A stretch of DNA of 64,000 nucleotides from Erysipelotrichaceae bacterium NK3D112 (GTDB lineage: Bacteria > Bacillota_I > Bacilli_A > Erysipelotrichales > Erysipelotrichaceae). Below the pieces are notes generated by a model that made no database searches, was not told the origin of the DNA, and saw only the letters and a program-made list of their open reading frames with translations. Both the position numbers and the translations under genes were made by a program. Each line of letters opens with the position of its first letter. Position 1 is the first letter of the stretch. Positions 34,397 through 43,169 of the stretch are shown here, in pieces. The stretch covers positions 248,001 to 312,000 of the forward strand of contig JNJQ01000001.1 of NCBI GenBank assembly GCA_000701725.1, in the 5' to 3' direction.

Positions 34397-34447
34397 TTGA
34401 TTTTCTTCCGCGCGTGAAATATATTAAAGAAGTTAGAAAAGACTAAC
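34397..34447 (+). promoter_or_regulatory. Promoter with GTTAG-N6-CTAAC palindrome (copy 3)
   Basis: -35 TTGATT (34397-34402), 17-bp spacer, -10 TATATT (34420-34425), then GTTAG-AAAAGA-CTAAC at 34432-34447. It mirrors the layout at 25463-25509, including the shared TCTTGATTT and CTTCC sequences. Confidence 0.6.
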
Positions 34448-34502
34448 TACCGTTTGCTGCCATAATCTGCAATACAGACCTTCCAAGAGAAAGAGGCGCA
34501 GA

Positions 34503-34666
34503 TTGAAATGGTATCTGTCAGTTCAGCAGACAGCCGATAAATGGGGCGTCTCTGTACGTTGGGGGAATCAGTATATACCGGAAGGAAGATTACGGGCTGC
34601 GAACGCTTTGGACATGTGTGGGCTGTTCCTGAGGATGCAGATAAACCGAAGCGGCTCACACCGTGA
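34503..34666 (+). pseudogene. Decayed copy of the small HTH gene
   Basis: From a TTG at 34503 the frame reads KWYLSVQQTADKWGVSVRW, then IPEGRL, closely matching the intact protein at 25588. A one-base loss near 34590 moves the rest (GCERFGHVWAVPEDADKP) into another frame. The C-terminal extension is shorter. It is preceded by the same type of promoter-operator as the intact gene. Confidence 0.8.
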
Positions 34667-34738
34667 GTGAAGGCTAAGCGGTCTTCTTCTTTTCTGAATG
34701 ATGCACAAAACTTACTGAAGCAATTTTTTTGACATATA

Positions 34739-34754
34739 GTTAGCTTGTACTAAC
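34739..34754 (+). promoter_or_regulatory. GTTAG-N6-CTAAC palindrome (copy 4)
   Basis: GTTAG-CTTGTA-CTAAC, starting 5 bp after a consensus -35 TTGACA (34729-34734). No good -10 at 17 bp is seen, so the promoter may be decayed. Confidence 0.55.
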
Positions 34755-34889
34755 GCAAAGAAGAATCCTATATCTATTATCTAATATGGCAACAAGAATG
34801 ATCCGCCCGTCCTGCTTGTTGCACCGATGATAATATCAGGCGAGGATCTGTATCAACTGATGCATACGCACTTTAAATACAATTAACAT

Positions 34890-35040
34890 TACATATCCGG
34901 CTGCTCTGGTGGGGTGGCTAGTGACCATGATCTGATAAGGCAATATCAGAGGAATGGAGCGGAAAAAGTCACTCTGATCCTGACGCTGACAATGTGCGCT
35001 TTGCTGTTCCTTATGATCTGTTCCGACGCTGCTTGCAGGA
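34890..35040 (+). pseudogene. Chimeric remnant of two island membrane genes
   Basis: 34900-34938 matches the end of the family A gene at 28729 (reading ALVGWLVTMI then stop). After 25 bp, 34966-35030 matches the start of the small gene at 31284 (VTLILTLTMCALL). In the main island these two genes are separated by about 2 kb, so this is a relic of a second, shorter copy of the array. Confidence 0.65.
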
Positions 35041-35107
35041 AAGAAAAAGATAATAACAGCGCTTTCCATGTCTGCAGAATAAGAAAAGCGATATTTACTG
35101 GTTAATA

Positions 35108-35122
35108 GTTAGTTTAGCTAAC
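35108..35122 (+). promoter_or_regulatory. GTTAG-N5-CTAAC palindrome before the ABC pair (copy 5)
   Basis: GTTAG-TTTAG-CTAAC, extendable to AGTTAG...CTAACT, 50 bp before the start of the first ABC gene. It differs from the others by a 5-bp spacer. It suggests that the ABC transporter belongs to the same regulon as the membrane-protein island. Confidence 0.5.
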
Positions 35123-35171
35123 TGTCCTATGAATATATTCTGTTAAAAATCCAAGAAAAGGGAGGTAGTTT

Positions 35172-37001
35172 ATGAAAGAAAAGAAAAAAAGCGACCTGGC
35201 GGTGCTGCTGGGATATACAGGCAGCTATAAAGGCCTGACTTTCCTGGGCCTTGGTCTTTCAGCGGTCGCCATGGTGCTGGGGATGCTCCCGTACATCTGC
35301 ATCTGGCTTGTTGCACGGGATCTGATCGCCGTCGCACCGAACTGGACAGAAGCTGCAGGAATCGCAAAATACGGCTGGATGGCCTTTGGATTTGCCGTAG
35401 CAGGGATTGTTGTGTATTTCGCGGCACTCATGTGTACGCATCTGGCGGCCTTCCGGACGGCTTCCAATATCCGTAAAGCCGGAATGAAGCATCTCATGAA
35501 AGCTCCTTTGGGCTTCTTCGATTCCAATGCTTCCGGACTTCTTCGAAACCGTCTGGACGGAGCGGCCTCCGAAACGGAAACCTTGCTTGCCCACAACCTG
35601 GCGGATATCGTCGGAACTGTGGCCATGTTTATTGCCATGATTGTCCTGATGTTTGTTTTTGACTGGCGCATGGGTGTTTCATGTATGCTGGCAGCAGTTG
35701 TATCTGTCATGGCCATGGCCACGATGATGGGCGGAAAAAACGCCGGGCTCATGGCGGAATATCAGGCGGCACAGGATGTGATGAGTAAAGCAGGGACGGA
35801 ATATGTTCGCGGTATTCCTGTGGTCAAGGTGTTCCAGCAGACCGTGTATTCCTTTAAGGCTTTTAAGCAGGCGATCGAAGATTACAGTGCAAAGGCAGAG
35901 CATTATCAGGCGGATGTCTGCAAAGTGCCCCAGTCCGTGAACCTGACCTTTACCGAAGGGGCCTTTGTCTTTCTGGTTCCAATGGCTCTCCTTCTGGCAC
36001 CGGCAGCCCTTGCCTCCGGCAGCTTTGCGAGCTTTGTGACCAACTTTGCTTTCTATGCTGTGTTCTCTGCGATCATCTCTACAGCGCTGGCAAAGATCAT
36101 GTTTGCTGCCAGCGGCATGATGCTGGCCAGTACGGCATTAGGAAGGATCAGCGAGGTCATGAGTGCGCCTGTCCTTAAGATCACAGATCATCCTCAGGTT
36201 CCGAAAGACAACAGTGTGGAATTCAGGGATGTAAGTTTCACTTACGCCGGTTCAGAGATCCCGGCGCTTGATCATGTGTCATTTAAAGTGGAGCCCGGGC
36301 AGACGGTAGCCCTGGTGGGTCCTTCCGGCGGCGGCAAAACAACGGCAGCGAGCCTCATTCCCCGGTTCTGGGATGTCAGCTCCGGAAATGTTCTTGTGGG
36401 CGGTGTTGATGTCAGAGAGGCTGACCCGCACGTGCTGATGGACCGGGTGGCTTTTGTCTTCCAGAATAACCGCCTGTTCAAGACCAGCATTCTGGAGAAT
36501 GTCAGAGCTTCCAGGCCTGAAGCGAGTCGCGATGAGGTCCGGGCGGCACTCTCTGCAGCACAATGCGATGATATCCTTGAAAAGCTGCCTGACGGTATGG
36601 ATACAATCATCGGGACAGAGGGAACTTACCTTTCCGGCGGTGAACAGCAGCGTGTGGCGCTGGCAAGAGCCATTCTGAAAGACGCGCCGATCGTTGTCCT
36701 TGATGAAGCTACCGCCTTTGCCGATCCCGAAAATGAAGCTATGATCCAGAAGGCTTTTACGACGCTGACAAAGGACCGCACAGTCATCATGATCGCACAT
36801 CGTCTGTCTACCGTCATCGGTGCAGATAAGATCATCGTACTGGATAACGGAAAGGTTTCCGGGGAAGGAACCCATGCAGAGCTGGTACAGGCAAACGGTT
36901 TGTATAGCCGGATGTGGAAAGAGTACAACCAGGCAGTCAAATGGCGGATCTCTCAGGCGGAACCCGCAGAGTCTGTATCTGCGCAAAAGGAGGTGCAGTA
37001 A
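35172..37001 (+). CDS. ABC transporter, fused permease-ATPase, first half of a heterodimer
   Basis: A 609-residue exporter-type ABC protein: six membrane helices in residues 20-325 and an ATPase domain with Walker A GPSGGGKTT (near 383), signature LSGGEQQR, Walker B IVVLDEATAFADPENE and H-loop IAHRLSTV. The DEATAFADPENE variant is typical of siderophore-uptake type pairs (Irp6/YbtP-like), an assignment from memory. GGGAGG precedes the ATG. The stop shares one base with the partner's ATG. Confidence 0.85.
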   Translation: MKEKKKSDLAVLLGYTGSYKGLTFLGLGLSAVAMVLGMLPYICIWLVARDLIAVAPNWTEAAGIAKYGWMAFGFAVAGIVVYFAALMCTHLAAFRTASNIRKAGMKHLMKAPLGFFDSNASGLLRNRLDGAASETETLLAHNLADIVGTVAMFIAMIVLMFVFDWRMGVSCMLAAVVSVMAMATMMGGKNAGLMAEYQAAQDVMSKAGTEYVRGIPVVKVFQQTVYSFKAFKQAIEDYSAKAEHYQADVCKVPQSVNLTFTEGAFVFLVPMALLLAPAALASGSFASFVTNFAFYAVFSAIISTALAKIMFAASGMMLASTALGRISEVMSAPVLKITDHPQVPKDNSVEFRDVSFTYAGSEIPALDHVSFKVEPGQTVALVGPSGGGKTTAASLIPRFWDVSSGNVLVGGVDVREADPHVLMDRVAFVFQNNRLFKTSILENVRASRPEASRDEVRAALSAAQCDDILEKLPDGMDTIIGTEGTYLSGGEQQRVALARAILKDAPIVVLDEATAFADPENEAMIQKAFTTLTKDRTVIMIAHRLSTVIGADKIIVLDNGKVSGEGTHAELVQANGLYSRMWKEYNQAVKWRISQAEPAESVSAQKEVQ

Positions 37002-38743
37002 TGTTCGGAAAAGATTTTCAGCGTAAATATGCGCTTACAGATCAGGGCGTAAAGAATACAAAGCAAGGAACACTCTTCACCGTTATCGTGAATCTTGTGG
37101 TCATGGGCGGAATGGGAATCCTGTATCTTCTCATGACGAAGTTCATGGACACATTAACGACTGGGGCACCGCTTCCGAATGCCCTTACCTTTATCCTGCT
37201 GGTGCTTGCCTTCGTGATCCTTTCCCTGATCACACATATGCAGCAGTACCGTACAACTTATGGCCTGGTATACAGTGAAGTCAAAGCGGTCCGGATCAGC
37301 ATTGCCGAGCGCTTAAGGAAGCTGCCCCTCGGCTATTTCGGGAAACGTGATCTTGCAGATCTCACGGAGACCATTATGGGCGATGTGAATCGGCTGGAGC
37401 ATGTCTGGTCGCATTGTCTGGGATATTTGTATGGATCGTATATTTCCACAGTGATCATTGCTGTCGGACTGTTTATTTACAACTGGAAGCTGGCCATCGC
37501 CTGTCTGTGGGGTGTTCCGGTGGCCTTCGCTCTGCTTTTCGGAAGCCGTAAGCTGGCAAAGAAAAATTCAGAGGTCACAAAAGCAGCGGGAATCCGGGTG
37601 TCTGACGGCATTCAGGAAACTCTCGAAAATATCCGGGAGATCCGGGCTACAAACCAGGAAGAGCGGTTCCTGAATGAGCTGAACACGAAGATCGATCACC
37701 ACGAAAAGACCATGATCAAAGGTGAATTGTCCACCGGTATTTTTGTCAATGCAGCCAGTGTGATCATGCGCCTTGGCGTAGCGACAACGATACTGACAGG
37801 TACGGGGATGATCCTTTCCGGTGAGATCGATTTCATGCTGCTGTTTATGTTCCTGTTAGTGATCACCCGTGTCTATGCGCCTTTCGATCAGGCTCTGGCC
37901 CTGATCGCCGAGATGTTCATGTCCCAGGTCTCCGCCAGCCGTCTGATGGAAATCTATGATGCTAAGACAGCCGATGGGGCTGACAGCTTTACACCGGATG
38001 GACATGATATCGTCTTTGAAAATGTGGGATTTGCCTATGATAATGAACAGGTTCTTCGCGGCGTAAGCTTCACAGCCAAAGAAGGTGAAGTGACCGCACT
38101 GGTCGGCCCTTCCGGTTCCGGCAAGAGCACCTGCGCCAGACTTGCTGCAAGACTTTGGGATATCGACAGCGGTACCATCCGCGTCGGTGGCGTTAACATA
38201 GCGCAGATCGACCCCGAAACTCTGCTTACTGATTATTCCATGGTGTTCCAGGATGTGGTATTGTTTGACGATACCGTGATGGAAAATATCCGTCTTGGCA
38301 AGCACGGTGCTTCAGATGAAGAGGTTCTGGCCGCCGCAAGAGCAGCGAACTGCGACGAGTTCGTAGAGAAACTTCCGCAGGGCTATGCCACGCCCATCGG
38401 AGAAAATGGGGCAAAGCTTTCCGGAGGAGAACGCCAGCGGATCTCGATTGCCCGTGCACTGTTAAAGAATGCACCGATCGTGCTTTTGGACGAAGCGACA
38501 GCTTCCCTTGACGTGGAGAACGAGACGAAGGTGCAAGGTGCGCTGTCACGGCTGCTCTCAGGTAAAACGGTGCTGGTCATCGCTCACCGTATGCGTACTG
38601 TTGAAGCGGCGGATAAGATCGTTGTTCTTGCTGATGGCAAGGTGGCTGAAGAGGGAAGTCCGGCAGAGCTCTTTGCAAAGGAAAACAGTCTTTTCAGACG
38701 TATGACGCAGCTGCAGAATGCCAGCGCAGGATGGAGCATCTGA
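37001..38743 (+). CDS. ABC transporter, fused permease-ATPase, second half of a heterodimer
   Basis: A 580-residue partner with six N-terminal membrane helices and an ATPase domain: Walker A GPSGSGKST (near 368), Q-loop MVFQDVVLF, signature LSGGERQR, Walker B IVLLDEATASLD, H-loop IAHRMRTV. Both nucleotide sites look consensus. AAGGAGGTG and a TAATG junction place it under tight coupling with the first half. Substrate could be a siderophore, peptide or lipid product linked to the upstream island. Confidence 0.88.
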   Translation: MFGKDFQRKYALTDQGVKNTKQGTLFTVIVNLVVMGGMGILYLLMTKFMDTLTTGAPLPNALTFILLVLAFVILSLITHMQQYRTTYGLVYSEVKAVRISIAERLRKLPLGYFGKRDLADLTETIMGDVNRLEHVWSHCLGYLYGSYISTVIIAVGLFIYNWKLAIACLWGVPVAFALLFGSRKLAKKNSEVTKAAGIRVSDGIQETLENIREIRATNQEERFLNELNTKIDHHEKTMIKGELSTGIFVNAASVIMRLGVATTILTGTGMILSGEIDFMLLFMFLLVITRVYAPFDQALALIAEMFMSQVSASRLMEIYDAKTADGADSFTPDGHDIVFENVGFAYDNEQVLRGVSFTAKEGEVTALVGPSGSGKSTCARLAARLWDIDSGTIRVGGVNIAQIDPETLLTDYSMVFQDVVLFDDTVMENIRLGKHGASDEEVLAAARAANCDEFVEKLPQGYATPIGENGAKLSGGERQRISIARALLKNAPIVLLDEATASLDVENETKVQGALSRLLSGKTVLVIAHRMRTVEAADKIVVLADGKVAEEGSPAELFAKENSLFRRMTQLQNASAGWSI

Positions 38744-38802
38744 TCCTCTGAAAGGAATAACTCCAACGCAATAACCGACAAACAGGTACAATATCATTTT
38801 TG

Positions 38803-38833
38803 AGAAGCGTTCCTTCGGAAGCGCTTCTTTTTT
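38803..38833 (+). terminator. Terminator after the ABC pair
   Basis: AGAAGCGTTCC pairs with GGAA-GCGCTTCT (one bulge) around a TTC loop, followed by TTTTTT. Confidence 0.8.
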
Positions 38834-38855
38834 ATTTCGCTCAGTCGCATGCCGT

Positions 38856-38896
38856 TTGACAGAAAGATAAACACAGAATACCATAACAAATGTTAT
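38856..38896 (+). promoter_or_regulatory. TetR-gene promoter with ATAACA-AA-TGTTAT operator
   Basis: -35 TTGACA (38856-38861), 17-bp spacer, -10 TACCAT (38879-38884). A perfect 14-bp palindrome at 38883-38896 overlaps the -10 end and the start site. The regulator gene begins at 38915, so autorepression is likely. Confidence 0.55.
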
Positions 38897-38914
38897 AGTA
38901 ATAAGGGTGATGCT

Positions 38915-39469
38915 ATGCCGAAGAAACCGACGACGACAAAAGAAGACATGATCGAAGGCGCTTTCCGCCTGATCCGTGATAAAGGGCACGAAGCATTGAC
39001 GGTAAGAAACCTGGCATCTTTTCTGGGGTGTTCAACGCAGCCGATCATGTATCAGTTTCCCGATACCGATGTTCTGAAAGATCTGACTTACCGGAAAGCG
39101 GACTCATTTCACAGCGAATATATCCTTGCGGGCACGGATCTTTTGGATATTGGGATCAGATATATCCGCTTTGCAAAGGAGGAGCCTCAGTTATTCCGCT
39201 TTCTTTTTCAATCCGGCCGTTTTTCCGGGTTAAGCCTTGAAGATCTGATCATGGCGCCGGAAACAGCAGAAGTGCTTGCGGCAGTCAGTTCGGAAGAAGA
39301 ACTGAGTGCAGAAGAAGCTGCTGCATTTTTTGAGCCGCTTGTTGCGGTTGTTCATGGCTATGCAAGCCTGATCGCAAATAATGCGATGAAATATGATCCT
39401 GATGCAATCCGGAACGCATTGATGATGATTGCGGAAGGAATAGAGAGGGGAAGAAACCAAAATGAATAA
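38915..39469 (+). CDS. TetR-family transcriptional regulator
   Basis: A 184-residue TetR protein. The helix-turn-helix is in residues 10-55 (LIRDKGHEALTVRNLASFLG then STQPIMYQF). The C-terminal ligand domain includes a WHG-like FRFLFQSGRF region. AAGGGTG precedes ATG 38915. It overlaps the CPBP protease gene by 8 bp and is its likely partner. Confidence 0.82.
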   Translation: MPKKPTTTKEDMIEGAFRLIRDKGHEALTVRNLASFLGCSTQPIMYQFPDTDVLKDLTYRKADSFHSEYILAGTDLLDIGIRYIRFAKEEPQLFRFLFQSGRFSGLSLEDLIMAPETAEVLAAVSSEEELSAEEAAAFFEPLVAVVHGYASLIANNAMKYDPDAIRNALMMIAEGIERGRNQNE

Positions 39470-40217
39470 ATTGTATCAAAAGAGTGAGATCACCTTTGCC
39501 ATCCTGTGGATTGCTGCCTATGTGGTCCTGACAAGTTTTGCGGATCAGCTTTCAGAGTCTGTCGGTGTTATAAAGTCAGTCACAGCAGCACTGCATATTG
39601 TGATGTCTATGATCCTTTACTTCTGGATCCGGAACAATCATCTGGACAAAAAATACGGCTTTTGCAGATCTGAGGTTCCCGCAAAGCGTTTTCTGTATTA
39701 TGTTCCGCTGGCGATCATCGCATCGACCGCTTTCTGGGGCGGAGTCAAAATGCAGTATGGTTTGCCGGAAACACTGTTGTATATCATCAGCATGTGCTGT
39801 GTCGGCTTTCTGGAAGAAGTGATTTTCCGCGGACTGCTGTTTCGGGCAATGGAAAAAGATAACCTGAAGTCAGCGCTCATTGTCTCTGCGCTGACATTCG
39901 GCATCGGCCATATTGTGAATTTGTTCAATGGAAGCGGCAGGGAACTGACATCGTCGCTCATCCAGATTGTATTCGCCGTTCTGGTCGGATTTGTTCTCGT
40001 ATGGATCTTTTATCACAGTCAATCATTGACTGCCTGTATTCTGTTCCATTCAGCAAACAATGCGCTGAAAGTGTTTGCCGCCCAGGGAAGCTTAAGCCCG
40101 CAGACAGAGATGATCCTCAATGTCGTAGTGATTGTGGTCATTCTGGGAGGGTACTTGTTCTATCTTGTGAAGGAATTTCCCATTAAGGAAAATACATCCG
40201 CCGAAAGAATATCCTAG
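39462..40217 (+). CDS. CPBP-family intramembrane metalloprotease
   Basis: A 251-residue membrane protein with about eight helices and the Abi/CPBP motifs: motif 1 EEVIFRGLLF, motif 2 FGIGHIVNLFNG and motif 3 LFHSANN. These supply glutamates and histidines for a zinc site in the membrane. Members process prenylated or membrane substrates, or confer bacteriocin self-immunity. The latter would fit a regulator-linked pair beside an ABC transporter, but this is inference. Confidence 0.83.
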   Translation: MNKLYQKSEITFAILWIAAYVVLTSFADQLSESVGVIKSVTAALHIVMSMILYFWIRNNHLDKKYGFCRSEVPAKRFLYYVPLAIIASTAFWGGVKMQYGLPETLLYIISMCCVGFLEEVIFRGLLFRAMEKDNLKSALIVSALTFGIGHIVNLFNGSGRELTSSLIQIVFAVLVGFVLVWIFYHSQSLTACILFHSANNALKVFAAQGSLSPQTEMILNVVVIVVILGGYLFYLVKEFPIKENTSAERIS

Positions 40218-40219
40218 AA

Positions 40220-40543
40220 AACAAATACGATCCTGATGACTGGTCTTCCTTCAGCGATGTTCCGTTTGTTTCGATCGTTCCTTCCAACCGTCTGCTGTAT
40301 TCAAGAATCAGCACAGTCATGCGTGATTATTCCTATGAACCGGCTGTGATCAACCACGCAACGACAATCGAGTCTGTTCTTTCGCTTGTGAAAAACGGCT
40401 GCGGCATTACAATCCTTCCCGGCGGTTCTGATCCCGATCCGAAGAACAGTCATCTTCAGACAATTCAGATCAGGAATCCCGCTTCTTTGATCCGCTTGAC
40501 GGTTTCCCAGCGCCGCAATGCGGATTATCCGCTGATTTCATAG
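40220..40543 (+). pseudogene. C-terminal remnant of a LysR-family regulator
   Basis: A start-less frame encodes part of a LysR ligand-binding domain (VPFVSIVPSNRLL, ATTIESVLSLVKNGCGITILP). The DNA-binding half and the start are missing. It abuts the CPBP gene directly, showing a deletion or insertion junction at about 40218. Confidence 0.75.
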
Positions 40544-40622
40544 ATCATGAATCTTCTTCATGAGCGCTGCTGAAAGAAAGGGGAATGCATTGCATCGGTT
40601 CACATTTGAAGGATAAATAAAC

Positions 40623-40832
40623 ATGAATAAAAGAATTATCTATTTTGTCACAACTATGTTCATAATGATAATAGCATCCAGATTTCTGATCAGAATTGTA
40701 GATGCGACGGTACAGATTGATGATGATATCGGATACCTGGTGATCTTATTGATACTGCTTAATACAGCAATCGGAATGGCTGGCTGCCGCCTGTACCAAA
40801 AGACATCACCGGACAGAAAAAACCAGGAATGA
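40623..40832 (+). CDS. Small two-helix membrane protein
   Basis: A 69-residue protein with hydrophobic segments near residues 5-23 and 38-56 and a charged tail. I do not recognise it. Only a weak GAAGGATAA precedes the ATG. It reads straight into the next small gene after a 14-bp gap. Confidence 0.45.
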   Translation: MNKRIIYFVTTMFIMIIASRFLIRIVDATVQIDDDIGYLVILLILLNTAIGMAGCRLYQKTSPDRKNQE

Positions 40833-40846
40833 TAAGGAGCATGAAT

Positions 40847-41149
40847 ATGAAACTGTCAGTAATATTTGAAGAAAAACCGAAAAGATGGGGATTCAGAGGA
40901 GATCCCTATTTCTGGGATTATTTGAAAAATCTCGCGGAGAATATGGATATGATTTCTGCGGACGAATTGGAAAAATGGATTAAAGAGGAATATCTCTCGC
41001 TTTCGGGTAAACCTTTGACAGACGAATATATGGATTTTGCCGTCATTGAGCAGTTTGCCCATGGCGGAATGAGCTCCGGCGGTGTAGACAATGAGTGGTG
41101 GGTCAATGAAGGCATTCCGCTGCTGAAAAGCAGACTGGCTTCACTTTGA
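40847..41149 (+). CDS. Conserved small soluble protein, unknown
   Basis: A 100-residue acidic protein with distinctive segments WGFRGDPYFWDYL and FAHGGMSSGGVDNEWW. I recall similar uncharacterised short proteins in Firmicutes but no function. AAGGAG at 40834-40839 fits ATG 40847 better than 40841. It may be an immunity-type or accessory protein. Confidence 0.55.
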   Translation: MKLSVIFEEKPKRWGFRGDPYFWDYLKNLAENMDMISADELEKWIKEEYLSLSGKPLTDEYMDFAVIEQFAHGGMSSGGVDNEWWVNEGIPLLKSRLASL

Positions 41150-41332
41150 CAGAATCAGTGTTTGGGAAGGACGCACGCAGAGTATATTCTGTTTTTAAAT
41201 CAGGAAAACCTGAATGTTACGCAGAGTAACAGCTCTGTCACAGAGCGTCCCTTTACCGTCACTTTGAACCCGGCCTATGCTGAAGCTGTCAAACAACCGG
41301 CATGGACCGGATGGGAAAAGGAGGTCATCATC

Positions 41333-41908
41333 ATGACATTTGGAGAAAAACTCAGGGAAGCAAGAAAAGCGGCGGGATTATCCCAGGAGCAGTTTGCCGA
41401 AAAGCTGAGCGTGTCAAGATCTGCAGTCGCAAAATGGGAAACCGACAAAGGAATGCCTGATGTGAACAATCTGAAAACGCTGGCTCAGCTGCTTGACGTC
41501 AGTCTGGATTATCTTCTGGATGAAGATGAAAAACTCAGCTTTAACGAAACAAAAGAAGCAATCGATCTTGATTCATTTGAAGTTTCAGGCAAATGCAGAG
41601 ACAGAAAGGATGCGGCATGCTTTGTGCGATACAGCAAAGCAGATGCGATCTGGCCGCTCATCCGCAGAAAAAAGATGAGTAAGGCTGAATGGATTGCGGA
41701 CTTTATTGCAGGCCCCGGCATCATCCAGGGGGCGGATTACCTGAATGATGCGTCAGCTTACTACCTTGTTGAACTTTCAGGCAAACAGTTGCTGGTAAAT
41801 GTATCTGAAGATTTCATAACAAGCAGAGAGCTTGCAAACAGGGTGAATCCCGCAAAATTTGAATTCGGGAACTACACGTTCAGAAAGGCGACTTATCAAT
41901 TGCTCTGA
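41333..41908 (+). CDS. XRE-family transcriptional regulator with C-terminal sensor-like domain
   Basis: A 191-residue protein. Residues 1-65 form an XRE helix-turn-helix (LREARKAAGLSQEQFAEKL, SRSAVAKWETDKGMPD). The C-terminal ~110 residues are unrecognised and may bind a ligand. AAAGGAGG precedes ATG 41333. The frame stays open upstream to 41162 but that part has no ribosome-binding site and looks like an unrelated scrap. Confidence 0.8.
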   Translation: MTFGEKLREARKAAGLSQEQFAEKLSVSRSAVAKWETDKGMPDVNNLKTLAQLLDVSLDYLLDEDEKLSFNETKEAIDLDSFEVSGKCRDRKDAACFVRYSKADAIWPLIRRKKMSKAEWIADFIAGPGIIQGADYLNDASAYYLVELSGKQLLVNVSEDFITSRELANRVNPAKFEFGNYTFRKATYQLL

Positions 41909-41966
41909 CAAAGAGATTCGGGTTTTGAAGAATTCCCGCTCAGACGGGATTTAAAGGAGTCATTAT

Positions 41967-42245
41967 ATGTGGTTGGTTTTAGGATCAGCAGCGATCATAA
42001 CTGCCTTTTTAAATCTGATCTTTTGGAAACAAGGCAAAGAAACAGGCTGTTACAGGTTTGCAAGCATTTCATTGACTGCACTGACAATGTGTGCTTTCTA
42101 TAGCGACAGCGCAAGAAGAGTCAGTGTTGAAGACTGGGCAGGATTAATGGATATCATGCCGGCCATGTCGAAAGCGTTATGGGTATGTGTCATCGCATCG
42201 ATACTGATTAACGGTATTACTTTGTTTGCAAAGAGAAGCAGATAA
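41967..42245 (+). CDS. Small membrane protein
   Basis: A 92-residue protein with three hydrophobic segments (near 2-18, 33-48 and 70-86). AAAGGAGTC precedes the ATG. It follows the XRE gene by 58 bp and may be its target. No family recognised. Confidence 0.5.
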   Translation: MWLVLGSAAIITAFLNLIFWKQGKETGCYRFASISLTALTMCAFYSDSARRVSVEDWAGLMDIMPAMSKALWVCVIASILINGITLFAKRSR

Positions 42246-42296
42246 ATTCAGGATTTGCACGAGATCCAAAAAACGCAGTCTGCAGGAGAAAAAACG

Positions 42297-43169
42297 ATGA
42301 AAATAAAGGAAATCATTGACCGTGTTGTTGCATACCATCCCGGGATGCCTGAAGGATATCATGGTGCCGACGGCATCAAAACAGGAAATCCGGATCAGGA
42401 ATGCACCGGAATTGCTGTCGCGCTTGTACCTACAATTGAGGCAGTCCGCAAAGCGGCAGAGCTTCACTGCAATCTGCTTTTTGTCCATGAACCGACAAAT
42501 TACACATCGCCTGATGAACCGGGCTGGTCCCTGGATTTCAAAAACCGTGTTTTCGAAGAAAAACAAAAACTGGTTGAAAAAAACAGGATTGTCATTTTCC
42601 GCGATCATGACCGTATGCATGCCCATGAACCCGACAGTATATTTACAGGCGTAATCAAATATCTCGGCTGGGAAGACTATTACAGACCTGAAGACCATTC
42701 CGTTCCGATGGGCTTTGTCTTTGAACTTCCGCAGATCAGTGTCAGAGAACTGTCAGAATTTTTAATCGAAAAGCTCAATCTGAACGGTGTCAGACTGATC
42801 GGCAATCCGGATGACATTGTGCGCCGTGTGGCAATTACAGGCCATCTGACAGCTGACTTCGGGGGCATTTACGGAACTGATGAAAACGGTATCTGGCATG
42901 AATACGGAACAGAAGTGATCAGAGCCATGGAGGAAGGCGTCGATGCCATCATTCCTCTGGAAACCATCGAATGGACAGCTCTCTCCTATGTACGTGACGC
43001 TGTGACACTCGGATATGCAAAAGCTGTGATTAATATCGGTCATTTCAGCGGCGAAGAGCTCGGAATGGCTTATGCAAGAGACTGGCTGAAAGAACTGACT
43101 GAGGACAAGGTTCCGGTGTTCTATCTGCCGGCCAATGATATTTACTCATTCCTGCTCAGACAGGACTGA
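42297..43169 (+). CDS. Nif3-like dinuclear metal centre protein
   Basis: A 290-residue protein of the Nif3/YqfO family (once linked to GTP cyclohydrolase I type 2). Metal-ligand-like motifs are visible as LFVHEPTNY near residue 62, FRDHDRMHAH near 100 and VINIGHFSGEELG near 242. Family members form hexameric barrels with a dimetal site; the reaction is unsettled. It lacks the YqfO insert. ATG 42297 follows AGGAGAAAAAACG. Confidence 0.75.
   Translation: MKIKEIIDRVVAYHPGMPEGYHGADGIKTGNPDQECTGIAVALVPTIEAVRKAAELHCNLLFVHEPTNYTSPDEPGWSLDFKNRVFEEKQKLVEKNRIVIFRDHDRMHAHEPDSIFTGVIKYLGWEDYYRPEDHSVPMGFVFELPQISVRELSEFLIEKLNLNGVRLIGNPDDIVRRVAITGHLTADFGGIYGTDENGIWHEYGTEVIRAMEEGVDAIIPLETIEWTALSYVRDAVTLGYAKAVINIGHFSGEELGMAYARDWLKELTEDKVPVFYLPANDIYSFLLRQD

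Larger units (their letters stand above)
34273..35171. other. 900-bp regulatory and decayed region
   Basis: No intact gene. It contains three palindromes (34432, 34739, 35108), the decayed HTH copy (34503-34666) and a chimeric remnant of membrane genes (34890-35040). The remaining sequence is AT-rich and unrecognised. Confidence 0.6.

Noticed and set aside
41162-41332. N-terminal extension of the XRE protein
   Set aside because: The frame is open but has no ribosome-binding site and bears no regulator domain; AAAGGAGG lies just before ATG 41333.
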